DNA from: JAFDWI01 sp964544305 | GTDB taxonomy: Bacteria > Actinomycetota > Acidimicrobiia > Acidimicrobiales > Iamiaceae | Length of the DNA: 64,000 nt | Direction: 5' to 3' | NCBI GenBank assembly: GCA_964544305.1 | Contig: CAZJAZ010000007.1 | Location: forward strand, 7,703-71,702 | Shown: piece by piece, positions 18,956 through 27,352 of the stretch | Numbering within the stretch: position 1 is the first letter of the stretch | Layout of the letters: every line of letters begins with the position of its first letter | Translations under genes and position numbers: made by a program | The notes under the pieces: generated by a model | What the model was told of the DNA's origin: nothing | What the model saw: only the letters and a program-made list of their open reading frames with translations | Databases searched by the model: none

Positions 18956-20230
18956 CTACGGTTCTGACGTTGGCGGAACCGTTGTTGGCGGAGGGGTTGT
19001 TGGCGCTGGTGTCGTTGGCGGTACAACTGTTGTTGGATGTGCCGGTGCCGTCGTGCCCGGTCGATTTGTCGTTGGCGGCGCAACCGTTGTTGCGTGGGGC
19101 GGATGCCAGACTGGACCGCCTGTTCCTTCTGGGGAACGTGTGACGATCGAGGTACTCGTTGTCGACGATGTTGAAGAAGTCGTCGAAGTCGATGAGGTGG
19201 ATGAGGATGCCCGTGTCGACGTCGAAGTCGTCGCGTGAGTCGGAGCGGATATTCGTTCCACCGTTGTCAAGGGGCCCGCGTGAACCGGTTCTGATGGGGT
19301 ATGAGTCGACAATTTCCAAAGCACGCCTGCAATGAGCAAAACGACAATGACGATGGCGATACCGACCACGGCGCTTGCCCGGCGGTGACCGCCCAACAAT
19401 TCTTCCTCGTCAGAGAGATCGTCATCTGGCTCTGATGTGACCGGCGTAATCGCCGTTGATGCGCTAGCCGCCGCCGGAACCGTGGTTGGAAGCGCCGTGG
19501 ACACGTCCAATTGTGTTGGCGTCGGTGAATGGACCGCTCTGAGTAGGAGTGACGGAACTGCGACAAGCTCTTTGGCGAGCAACGAACAACGTGCACACTG
19601 GACCACGTGCGCATACTGTTCAGAATCGAGCGTGTACTCACCATCAACAGCTCGCAAAATTGACTCTGCTGTGACGTCACATTCGATGAAGTGTGGTGCC
19701 TGGTCGAGGCGCTGCTCGAGATAGCGTCTGCGCAGACGACCGCGTGCTCGGTGAGTCATTGTGGCAGCAAGGTCGGCACCACGTATCGATAGGCGATCGG
19801 CGAGTTGTGGCGGCAATGCACTTTCGATGGTGCTGAACCAGATCAACACCTGGTCGCGTTCGTCAAGCTCACCAAAAGCTTGAACGAATGCTTGGCGATG
19901 TTGCGCGTTTCCAATGCCTGATTGCTCGAAAGTTTCAATGAGGCCCGTCGTTGGGCTTGCTTCTTCGCGGAGCTTGTGTTCGCGCAAAGCAGCAAACAAA
20001 GCAATGATGACTTCGCCGTCGTCATCACTTGGCAGTGGCTGGTGGCCGATGGACTCAACAACCGTTCGAATCGTTTCATCTCGGTTTCGATCGGTTCGAA
20101 GATATCCCGCGGAGACGGTCTGTAACGCATGGAGGTGTCGTCGCAGAAGTTCGTCGACAGCACCATCGGACCCCGCTCGAATCTGAGCGACGAGTTCTGC
20201 GTCGCTACTTGATGTGGGGTCGTCAGTCAT
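18956..20230 (-). CDS. ECF-sigma-like protein fused to zinc finger, membrane helix and Pro/Thr-rich tail
   Basis: The 424-residue protein begins with a sigma region-2-like segment (about 9-62, DAELVAQIRAGSDGAVDELL) and a region-4-like helix-turn-helix (about 122-172, LDERDQVLIWFSTIESALP then RARGRLRRRYLEQRL). An anti-sigma-type zinc-finger motif follows with His208, Cys212 and Cys215 (HVVQCARC). One membrane helix lies at about 287-305. The rest is a Ser/Thr- then Pro/Thr-rich tail, probably extracytoplasmic. This resembles actinobacterial ECF groups in which a sigma factor carries its own zinc-finger and membrane extension. It may be a membrane-tethered regulator; whether region 2 still binds core polymerase or a -10 box is open. 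A TACGGT box six bases before ATG 20230 suggests leaderless expression. Confidence 0.75.
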   Translation of the reverse strand: MTDDPTSSSDAELVAQIRAGSDGAVDELLRRHLHALQTVSAGYLRTDRNRDETIRTVVESIGHQPLPSDDDGEVIIALFAALREHKLREEASPTTGLIETFEQSGIGNAQHRQAFVQAFGELDERDQVLIWFSTIESALPPQLADRLSIRGADLAATMTHRARGRLRRRYLEQRLDQAPHFIECDVTAESILRAVDGEYTLDSEQYAHVVQCARCSLLAKELVAVPSLLLRAVHSPTPTQLDVSTALPTTVPAAASASTAITPVTSEPDDDLSDEEELLGGHRRASAVVGIAIVIVVLLIAGVLWKLSTHTPSEPVHAGPLTTVERISAPTHATTSTSTRASSSTSSTSTTSSTSSTTSTSIVTRSPEGTGGPVWHPPHATTVAPPTTNRPGTTAPAHPTTVVPPTTPAPTTPPPTTVPPTSEP

Positions 20231-20245
20231 GGACGAACCGTAACG

Positions 20246-22462
20246 TCAGTTGGATGACTCGGTCGCCGACAACGCTGCCGGATTTATTTGACGCTCACCG
20301 TTCTCGATGGCTTCCAACACGGTAATGGCAATGTCTGACACCGCGACATCATCGCCTGCCCCTGCACCTTTCACACCGTCATCTAACATGATGTAGCAGA
20401 ACGGGCATGCGGTCGCCACTCGATCTGCACCGGTGCCAATGAGCTCTTCAGCGCGATCATCGTTGATCTTGGTGCCGATGTTTTCTTCCATCCACATGCG
20501 CGCACCGCCTGCACCACAGCACCGAGCCATCGTGCCATTGCGTGGCGCCTCGACGACCTCAAGACCACCGAGTTTGGCGAGCACCTTTCGAGGCGCCCCG
20601 TAGATGTTGTTGTGGCGGCCCAAGTAGCACGAATCGTGGTACACAACCCGCTCCTCCAACGTGGCTGATGTCAGGTCCAATTGCCCTCCGTCAACCAAAT
20701 TTTCGAGCAATTGCGAGTGATGAATGACCTCGTAGTCGCCGCCGAATTGCGGGTACTCGTTGCGAAGCGTATTAAAACAATGCGGGCATTGCGTGATGAT
20801 CTTGCGCACGCCCATGCCATTGAGTGTCTCAATGTTTTGTGTGGCGAGCATTTGGAAGATGTACTCATTGCCTGACCTGCGAGCCGGATCTCCGGTGCAA
20901 TTCTCGCCCGGACCCAAGATCGCAAAGTCGATACCTGCTCGGGTGAGCAACTTTGCCATCGCCTGCGTGACACGCTTGTTCTTGTCATCGAATGACCCGG
21001 CGCAGCCCACCCAATAGAGGTATTCGTGGCTGAACGTATCGGATGGATCGATGACGGCAACGCCGTCCAAGTCTTTCGCCCAGTCGGCACGTTCTGCTTG
21101 GCTCATGCCCCACGGGTTCGCGTTGTTTTCCATCGAGCGATACGCGTTCCCGAGTTCGGTGGGGAAGTTTGACTCCATCAGTGACAGATAACGGCGCATG
21201 TCAAGGATCTTGTCGAGGATCTCAATGTTGACCGGACAAATCTCATCGCAGGCACGGCACGATGTGCATGACCACAGTTCTTCAGCGGTAATGCGCTCAA
21301 ACAACGAATTGGCCGACACGGTGATTTCTGGAACCGTGCCAATCGGTGGTGAGACCTGAGGAGTGCCCGTCGCTGCCATCACCTCGCCGGTTTTCAGCAC
21401 GATCTCACGAGGATCAAGCGGCTTGCCCGTGCCATGTGCCGGACACACCGAGGTGCAACGGCCACACATGGTGCACGCGTCCGTGTCGAGCAACTGCTTC
21501 CATGTGAAGTCTTCAACAGTCGACGCACCGAAAGTTTCGAGTTCGGTTTCCATCAGGTTTGGCATGGGCCGCATTGCTCCACGCGGCCGCTCACGATCGC
21601 GCAGGTAAATGTTGAGCGGCGACGTAAACATGTGTCGCAACATCGTGGTCGGGATCAGCACCAAGAACACGACGAACGCACCGACATGGAGGAGCCACAT
21701 CGCCTGATGCCAACCCGCCACGTTTTCGACGTTCTTGACGAGGCCAGAAAGCGGATACCCCACGACCGACCATTTTTCGTATGCGGGGCGTCCGGCTGCC
21801 GCGATCCGGAACATTTCCGTTGTGAAACCGGTTATCCCGATGGTCAACAATGTTCCCAGAATCACCGCATGTTCGGGCTTGGTCTTGATACGAATGCGAT
21901 ACGGCTTTTGAACATAGCGTCGCAGAATTGCCCAAATGATGCCCGCGAGAAATGTCACTCCAGCTACATCACCGATAAACGAAAATCCCTGGTACACGCC
22001 GCCGTGAAGGAACTTTGCGCCATTGGGAAGCTGATGGTTGATCTCAAGTGTGGTCGTGACCCCAAGCAAGATCAGGAACGAAAAATAGATCAGCGAATGC
22101 ATGATGCCGGCGGCAGGGTCGCGGAGCAATGTCTGCATGTAAGCGCCGCCCCGAAAGTCTTTGAGTCGCGCCATGAAGTTCCGAGACGTTGTTGCCCGGT
22201 TATCAGGGGTGCCTCGTTCCCAATTCTTCACTCGCTGTGAGAACAGGATCGCGCCATACAACAACACGACGGGGATCACGATGTAGAACGCCAATACGAT
22301 GACGCCAGGTATGCCGCCGAAAACCTCGCGTGAAACGGGTTTTTCTTTGTGCCAATGCGTGATGAGGGGGAGTACCCCTGATGCCACCGTGATCAGCGCG
22401 AAAAGCGCACCGAGGATGATGACAATCTGATTAGGACGGATCTTGCGTGACGATTCAGCCAT
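20246..22462 (-). CDS. Membrane-bound heterodisulfide-reductase-like Fe-S oxidoreductase
   Basis: The 738-residue protein starts with about six membrane helices of the nitrate-reductase-gamma-like cytochrome b type. Two 4Fe-4S ferredoxin clusters follow: CTMCGRCTSVCP near residue 330 and CTSCRACDEICP near 400. Two HdrD/GlpC-type CCG domains complete it, with VGCAG near 486 and YHDSCYLGR plus CCGAGGARMW near 610-650. This is the layout of mycobacterial Rv0338c and of electron-transfer proteins linking acyl-CoA dehydrogenase/ETF electrons to the quinone pool. That link is family knowledge, not shown here. A GGGAG site lies before ATG 22462. The cyclic-nucleotide-binding gene is just upstream on the same strand. 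Confidence 0.9.
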   Translation of the reverse strand: MAESSRKIRPNQIVIILGALFALITVASGVLPLITHWHKEKPVSREVFGGIPGVIVLAFYIVIPVVLLYGAILFSQRVKNWERGTPDNRATTSRNFMARLKDFRGGAYMQTLLRDPAAGIMHSLIYFSFLILLGVTTTLEINHQLPNGAKFLHGGVYQGFSFIGDVAGVTFLAGIIWAILRRYVQKPYRIRIKTKPEHAVILGTLLTIGITGFTTEMFRIAAAGRPAYEKWSVVGYPLSGLVKNVENVAGWHQAMWLLHVGAFVVFLVLIPTTMLRHMFTSPLNIYLRDRERPRGAMRPMPNLMETELETFGASTVEDFTWKQLLDTDACTMCGRCTSVCPAHGTGKPLDPREIVLKTGEVMAATGTPQVSPPIGTVPEITVSANSLFERITAEELWSCTSCRACDEICPVNIEILDKILDMRRYLSLMESNFPTELGNAYRSMENNANPWGMSQAERADWAKDLDGVAVIDPSDTFSHEYLYWVGCAGSFDDKNKRVTQAMAKLLTRAGIDFAILGPGENCTGDPARRSGNEYIFQMLATQNIETLNGMGVRKIITQCPHCFNTLRNEYPQFGGDYEVIHHSQLLENLVDGGQLDLTSATLEERVVYHDSCYLGRHNNIYGAPRKVLAKLGGLEVVEAPRNGTMARCCGAGGARMWMEENIGTKINDDRAEELIGTGADRVATACPFCYIMLDDGVKGAGAGDDVAVSDIAITVLEAIENGERQINPAALSATESSN

Positions 22463-22515
22463 AGCGCTCCCGACGCTACCAAGATGACCTCACCGGTGGA
22501 CAACCATCAGGTTGG

Positions 22516-22938
22516 TCAGCCGTACGTTTTTGCGTCGAGTTCTCGCACACGTGAGGCCAATGTGGCAAGCAATTTGCGGGCGAGACCCGGTGCTTCGTCA
22601 AGCACCGCATTGAAGCGGCGCGCGGAAAGTACGAATACGGTGAGTTCGTCAAGTGCCACAACTGAAGCAGTACGCGGGCCTCGGTCAAGCAGCGACAGCT
22701 CGCCGAACGGATCGCCCGGCTCCAGCGTGGCGATCTTGCGGCCATTGCGGCGCACCGCGGCCGTCCCCGACAAGATCACGAACGCTTCGCGTCCCATTTC
22801 TCCTTGATCAACAAGGACGGTGCCTTCGTCAACACGGACCTCATCACCCGCACGGGCAATGTGCTGCAGTTCGCGTTTTGAGCAGCTTGAGAACAATGGA
22901 AGTGCGCCGAGATTCTCTACATAGTTCTTCGTGGCCAT
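22516..22938 (-). CDS. Stand-alone cyclic-nucleotide-binding domain protein
   Basis: The 140-residue protein is a single cNMP-binding beta-roll with no DNA-binding domain. The phosphate-binding cassette is recognisable as GDPFGELSLLDRGPRTASV, with the Glu and Arg that contact the ribose and phosphate of cAMP. It may regulate a partner protein rather than DNA. ATG 22938 is six bases after a TAAAGT box, fitting a leaderless start. It lies 53 bases upstream of the Fe-S reductase gene on the same strand and could be in one unit with it. Confidence 0.88.
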   Translation of the reverse strand: MATKNYVENLGALPLFSSCSKRELQHIARAGDEVRVDEGTVLVDQGEMGREAFVILSGTAAVRRNGRKIATLEPGDPFGELSLLDRGPRTASVVALDELTVFVLSARRFNAVLDEAPGLARKLLATLASRVRELDAKTYG

Positions 22939-23004
22939 GGCGGCACTTTACTTGCAAAACGCTTTCAAAGAACGCGATTTCAACGTGTCATTGCTCACAT
23001 TGGA

Positions 23005-23769
23005 TTAATTGGCGTTCGCTTGATCGGCAACAGCTTGGGCCGCAGCAGCTACAGCCGCGGCGTCGCCGAGTGCTCGACCAAGTACGGGAATGGCCTGAGT
23101 CGGGCGGCGACGTTCGTCGAGTTCGTACACCAGGGGGACTCCGGTCGGAATTTCGACACCGGTGATGTCATCGTCGGCAATGTCATCAAGGTGTTTGACG
23201 AGCGCGCGGATGCTATTGCCGTGTGCGACCACAAGCACTGTCTTGTATGCGTCAAGGTCGGGGATGATGGCATCGTGAAAATAGGGGACCATTCGGTCTA
23301 CGACGTCTGCGAGACATTCGGATGTGGGGAGCACGTCGGGCGCGAGGTGCGCGTACCGAGCGTCGCTATTTGGGTTGAATGCGTTGTCGTCGCTGATGGC
23401 TGGCGGCGGCACGTCATAACTCCGTCTCCAAACTTTCACTTTGTCTGCCCCATAGCGTTCGGTCGTCTCTGCCTTGTTCGCTCCGGTCAACTCGCCGTAA
23501 TGCCGTTCGTTGAGTCGCCAGTGGCGTCGGACTGGAATCCACGAGCGGCCCGCGGCACGCAATGCACGTTCAGAAGTATGGATGGCCCGCGTGAGAAGCG
23601 ACGTGTGAACGATGTTCACGTCGATTCCCGCGTCGACAAGCAGCTCGCCTGCTTTGGTGGCTTCGGCACGGCCGACGTCGGACAAATCCGTGTCGTACCA
23701 ACCGGTAAAGAGGTTCTTGGCGTTCCAGTCGCTTTGACCGTGTCGAAGGAGGATCAGCGTGCTTGTCAT
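23005..23769 (-). CDS. gpmA: 2,3-bisphosphoglycerate-dependent phosphoglycerate mutase
   Basis: The 254-residue glycolytic enzyme interconverts 3- and 2-phosphoglycerate. The phospho-histidine motif LLRHGQSDWN (His near residue 10), NLFTGWYDTDLSDVG, the catalytic-Glu segment NERHYGELTG and the second catalytic His in VVAHGNSIRALVKHL are all present in order. The C-terminus carries an Ala-rich helix (AAAVAAAAQAVADQ). A TACAGT box lies eight bases upstream of ATG 23769. It is downstream of the GT-C-like paralogue B on the same strand with a 28-base gap, so it could be transcribed either with it or from its own promoter. Confidence 0.96.
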   Translation of the reverse strand: MTSTLILLRHGQSDWNAKNLFTGWYDTDLSDVGRAEATKAGELLVDAGIDVNIVHTSLLTRAIHTSERALRAAGRSWIPVRRHWRLNERHYGELTGANKAETTERYGADKVKVWRRSYDVPPPAISDDNAFNPNSDARYAHLAPDVLPTSECLADVVDRMVPYFHDAIIPDLDAYKTVLVVAHGNSIRALVKHLDDIADDDITGVEIPTGVPLVYELDERRRPTQAIPVLGRALGDAAAVAAAAQAVADQANAN

Positions 23770-23797
23770 GACCGCAAACTGTACTTGCGGCGGCGCG

Positions 23798-25819
23798 TTA
23801 ACGATCGGTTGGCGAGGGCTCCACTAGTGAGATGCGGACCGACTCGCCACGGTACTCACGCCACATGAACTGCGCCCAGCGAACAATGTCTTCGGGCGGC
23901 AGAGCACCGGTTTCTATTGCCGCGTCAGCGCTCCCGTCGCTTCGCCAAAATGACCGCTTCACCATGAAGCCAATGAAGTCCGGTGAATACATCACCGCGG
24001 GCAGCGGGAGCCCGTTCGTGTTGAACGTTCGCATCAGGTAGAGGTAAGTGCCTTTCTCTCCGTAGGCATTGACCAGCGTCCTTTGTACACGTTGACTTGG
24101 TTTGAGTTCGGTTTGTGTCGCAAGCCAGTCTGCGACCTTCTTGGCTAGACGCATCTTCTCAAGTTGTTCTTTTTCCGAGAGAAGTGTTGCTTCCACGATC
24201 GTTCGCTCACCAATGTTTGGTGGAAACGCGGCAGACGAAATTGATGCAATGACATCGGGGCCTGACTTGTGACATGCCCGCTGCTTGCCGTATTGCGCGA
24301 CGAGATCTTTGGGAACACAAACGTCAACGCCGTAATGCTCAAGGTACAGCACCAACGTTGACATCAACGCAAAGGCACTGAAGTCGCCGGCCGCGCGAAC
24401 CTGCACTTGACCTTTGTCGCGCAACATCACAATTGACCGGTTGAGAACCTTCTTGCTCAAGGCGATCGACGCGTCACCGGAACCATTTGTTCCAGGACCC
24501 GGATTCTTGTGTGGAATGGCAAATGCGGTGACGATAAGGAGAGCGCTGAGCCCAACTCCTGTGCTTCGCCGTACCAAAGTTGCGGGCAGCGATCGATGTT
24601 TTGGCCACGTGCGAACCACTCCGATTGTAACGGCAAGCCAAAAGAGCATGGCGGTGCCCCACAGCGAGCGGAAGTACTGGCGACGAAAGCCGTAGTTCGT
24701 CGGTGCATTCACAATGTTGAGTACCGCAGCCAAGACCGCAACGCCCGCGATGATCAGGAGCAGCATGGTGGTTCGGTCTTTGTTTTGTGCAGCGCGGAAA
24801 CCCAGCCACCCCAATAGCCCAACCACGAGCAGCCAAATAATTACGGTCGCTATTCCGGAGGGCGTTGAAGTGAGTGGGGTATCAAATGTGTTCCGAAACC
24901 AAAATGGGGGCACCGCCAACATGGTTGCCACGATCGAGAATGCTTCACCGAGTCCGACGGAACGGTGCAATTCAACCTGAGACGCGTTGTACAAATTGGT
25001 GAGGTTGCCCGGCGAGTTCGTGAACTGTTGAATCAGCGTGGGTAACCACAGCACGACCGTGAGGCACACGGCGATGATCACCTGAAATCGCAACTTCTTT
25101 CGCAGATACGCCCAACGGTCCGGGTCGTCTTGTCTGATGGAGCGGAACCGAACGAGCAGCACGATCGGCGCCACGAGGCCAATGACCGGCACTAATAAGG
25201 TCAGGACAAGGTGATTGAGAACGAGGAAGTTTGCGAGCAGCGCGTAGAGCCAGATTGCATCAAGGTCGAGGTCGGCGACGCTCCAAACCGCAACGAGAAA
25301 CAGAGCAAAAGGGATCGTGACCATTTGCATTGGTGCAACATCGATCAATGTTTCCGAGCCCATTGTCCAAACGAGGAGCCCAAAGGCGAGCAGCCCCCAG
25401 ATTGCTCCAATGTCCCCGAGCCTCCGGCGCAATAGCCAGCCAGCGAGGACGAGCCACGTTCCATTGATGACCGCCATCCCTATGAGAGGCCCCCAGGATT
25501 CTCCAAAAAACTTGATGGGTACGCTTAACAAATAGAGCTCAGTGGCGCCGGGGAAATAGGTGGCGATTCCGAGCTTGGTTGAAACCGATGTCCACATGCC
25601 GATGAGCGGTGGGTTGGCGCTAAAGACGTCTTTGGCACGCAACACGGTCATGCCTGCGTCAAGTGTTGGATACCACCCGTTGTGTCCATCTCGAAGAGCC
25701 GCAACGGCGACCGGTATGACCACAAGCGCTTGGGCAATCCAAAACCCAATTGCGCTGCGGCGACTCGACTCGACTCGTTGTTTGTCAGCAGTGTCGATTG
25801 GTGGAGGAGAAGCAGACAT
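23798..25819 (-). CDS. GT-C-like polytopic membrane protein (paralogue B)
   Basis: The 673-residue protein has about 11 helices and a soluble C-terminal part of about 200 residues. The loop YPTLDAGMTVLRAKDVFSA followed by NPPLIG matches the protein at 9705-11675, and similarity continues through helices 2-4 (GPLIGMAVINGTW; then MGSETLIDVAPMQ against MLIDPTPVQ). The C-terminal region differs more. An acidic residue in the first outer loop is a GT-C trait, so glycosyl transfer from a lipid-linked sugar is possible, but I recognise no named family. ATG 25819 has a GAGG site a few bases upstream. gpmA follows after 28 bases. Confidence 0.68.
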   Translation of the reverse strand: MSASPPPIDTADKQRVESSRRSAIGFWIAQALVVIPVAVAALRDGHNGWYPTLDAGMTVLRAKDVFSANPPLIGMWTSVSTKLGIATYFPGATELYLLSVPIKFFGESWGPLIGMAVINGTWLVLAGWLLRRRLGDIGAIWGLLAFGLLVWTMGSETLIDVAPMQMVTIPFALFLVAVWSVADLDLDAIWLYALLANFLVLNHLVLTLLVPVIGLVAPIVLLVRFRSIRQDDPDRWAYLRKKLRFQVIIAVCLTVVLWLPTLIQQFTNSPGNLTNLYNASQVELHRSVGLGEAFSIVATMLAVPPFWFRNTFDTPLTSTPSGIATVIIWLLVVGLLGWLGFRAAQNKDRTTMLLLIIAGVAVLAAVLNIVNAPTNYGFRRQYFRSLWGTAMLFWLAVTIGVVRTWPKHRSLPATLVRRSTGVGLSALLIVTAFAIPHKNPGPGTNGSGDASIALSKKVLNRSIVMLRDKGQVQVRAAGDFSAFALMSTLVLYLEHYGVDVCVPKDLVAQYGKQRACHKSGPDVIASISSAAFPPNIGERTIVEATLLSEKEQLEKMRLAKKVADWLATQTELKPSQRVQRTLVNAYGEKGTYLYLMRTFNTNGLPLPAVMYSPDFIGFMVKRSFWRSDGSADAAIETGALPPEDIVRWAQFMWREYRGESVRISLVEPSPTDR

Positions 25820-25886
25820 GCGCCTCGTCTGGATGGACGTTGAGAGCGATCAGCCTACCGTGGACCGTGTTTGTACAATACGGTCG

Positions 25887-27194
25887 TCACATGTGCGTGG
25901 TGGGTTGTTTTAGGTCAAGCCAGCTTCGTGTGGGAGGAAGCAAAGCCCGACCGTGATCATCGGGTCTCACACACAGCACCTGGTGAATGGCGATTCGCTC
26001 TGCTTCAAAGCTCAGCGCGGATCCGGCCATGTAGAGGCGCCATACCCGTGCGCGGGCAGGACCGACAAGCTGTTGCGCATTTTCCCAATTGTCTTCAAGG
26101 TTTGCGACCCAGACACGGAGCGTTTTTGGATAGTGCTCACGTAATGATTCGACGTCACGTACTTCCAAGCCGTGCTTTTGCATTGCGCTGATTGCGGTGC
26201 CCACTTCGATAAGTGCCGCGTCGGGAAAGACATATCGTGCCATGAACGACCTTGGATCGATTGCCGCCCGTGTTGGATCAAGCCTGGAAATGGCGTGGTT
26301 CAAGAGTCGAGCGCCAGGGGCCAACAACCGATAGAGGTCCGAAAAGTACTCTTCGGCACGGGAAAGACCGACGTGTTCGAACATGCCGATTGATGAGATT
26401 GCGTCAAAGGGTCCATCGTGAATATCGCGGTAATCTTGCACGCGAATTTCAATTCGGTCTTGGCAACCGGCATTTGCAACGCGAGCGCGAGCGAGTGTGG
26501 CCTGTTCCTGTGACAAGGTGATGCCAACAGCATGCACCCCATGGTGTTGGGCAGCGTGAAGCACCATGCCTCCCCAGCCGCAGCCGACATCGAGCAGACG
26601 CATCCCGGGTTGGAGGTCAAGCTTGCGGCTGATGAGTTCGTATTTTGCTTCTTGTGCGTCTTCAAGGGTGTACGAATCGTCGGCCCAGAATGCACACGAA
26701 TACGTCATCGATGGTCCGAGGATGAGTCGGTAGAACTCGTTGCCAACGTTGTAATGGTGGGCAATCGCCTGGGCGTCGCGGCGGCGTACGTGCCGCAGAC
26801 CATGAAAGTGAGCTTCGATAGATGGGGGAGACGGGGGTCCACCCAAAATGCCGAGTTCTTTGGCGGCGCGCCACACAAATGGCAGGTTTCGAGGTGCGAT
26901 ACCAATGCGGGGGACGTTGCCGTCTTGGTCGGCGAGACGGTCGCGCATTGCGAGAAGGTCAAAGATGGATCCTTCGAATTGCAGATCACCGGCCACGTAC
27001 GCACGGGCGAGCCCAAGTTCCCCTGGAGCCCACGCCATGCGTTGGAGGGCGAGTGGCGATTGAAGCGTGATCGACGAAGTGTGCGTTGGGCCAAGCGAAG
27101 ATCCATCCCAGAATTTGATTTGGAGAGGGATCGAACCGTGGAACATCTCGCTGATGAGCGCTTCGAGTGTGGTTGCAACGCTTGCATGTGCCAT
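25887..27194 (-). CDS. Cyclopropane-fatty-acyl-phospholipid synthase family methyltransferase
   Basis: The protein (435 residues from ATG 27194) adds a methylene group to, or methylates, unsaturated acyl chains of membrane lipids using S-adenosylmethionine. The N-terminal lipid-binding half (LGLARAYVAGDLQFEGS) is followed by AIAHHYNVGNEFYRLILG, the SAM-binding motif LLDVGCGWGGM, and SSIGMFEHVG and AVGITLSQEQ in the family order. ATG 27194 is six bases after a perfect AGGAGG site; an upstream in-frame start at 27272 gives an implausible leader. It is divergent from dnaK and shares a 158-base promoter region with it. Confidence 0.92.
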   Translation of the reverse strand: MAHASVATTLEALISEMFHGSIPLQIKFWDGSSLGPTHTSSITLQSPLALQRMAWAPGELGLARAYVAGDLQFEGSIFDLLAMRDRLADQDGNVPRIGIAPRNLPFVWRAAKELGILGGPPSPPSIEAHFHGLRHVRRRDAQAIAHHYNVGNEFYRLILGPSMTYSCAFWADDSYTLEDAQEAKYELISRKLDLQPGMRLLDVGCGWGGMVLHAAQHHGVHAVGITLSQEQATLARARVANAGCQDRIEIRVQDYRDIHDGPFDAISSIGMFEHVGLSRAEEYFSDLYRLLAPGARLLNHAISRLDPTRAAIDPRSFMARYVFPDAALIEVGTAISAMQKHGLEVRDVESLREHYPKTLRVWVANLEDNWENAQQLVGPARARVWRLYMAGSALSFEAERIAIHQVLCVRPDDHGRALLPPTRSWLDLKQPTTHM

Positions 27195-27281
27195 GAGAAG
27201 CCTCCTGGCGTGGGATCGGTACTCTTCTGTATCGTAACACGATGCGTGTATCGCCCGGCAGAATAATTTCAAAATATTAAG

Positions 27282-27302
27282 GTTGCTAATACCTCACTCA
27301 AG
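27282..27302 (+). promoter_or_regulatory. HspR (HAIR-like) operator upstream of dnaK
   Basis: The right arm ACTCAAG (27296-27302) matches the HspR-associated inverted repeat perfectly. The left arm is degenerate (GTTGCTA), but TTG and CAA keep exactly the 21-base HAIR spacing. The first half shares TTGCTAATA with the equivalent site upstream of clpB. A -35-like TTGCTA (27283-27288) and a TAGAGT -10 (27307-27312), 18 bases apart, place the operator on the promoter. The likely ligand is the HspR encoded at the end of the operon. Confidence 0.6.
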
Positions 27303-27313
27303 GTTCTAGAGTG
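27295..27313 (+). promoter_or_regulatory. CIRCE-core-like inverted repeat CACTC-N9-GAGTG
   Basis: CACTC (27295-27299) and GAGTG (27309-27313) are separated by nine bases, which is the exact core and spacing of the HrcA operator CIRCE. The outer four bases of each arm do not match well (TTAG and CTAA are lost). It overlaps the HspR-like site and the putative -10. No hrcA gene is in the window, so this may be coincidence. Confidence 0.3.
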
Positions 27314-27352
27314 GGAGGCAATCATCTTCAAAGGTTTGGAAGGACAACCAGC

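Noticed and set aside
21434..22240. A 268-codon plus-strand frame opposite the Fe-S reductase
   Set aside because: The opposite strand encodes clear membrane helices and Fe-S motifs; this frame is His/Arg-rich shadow coding.
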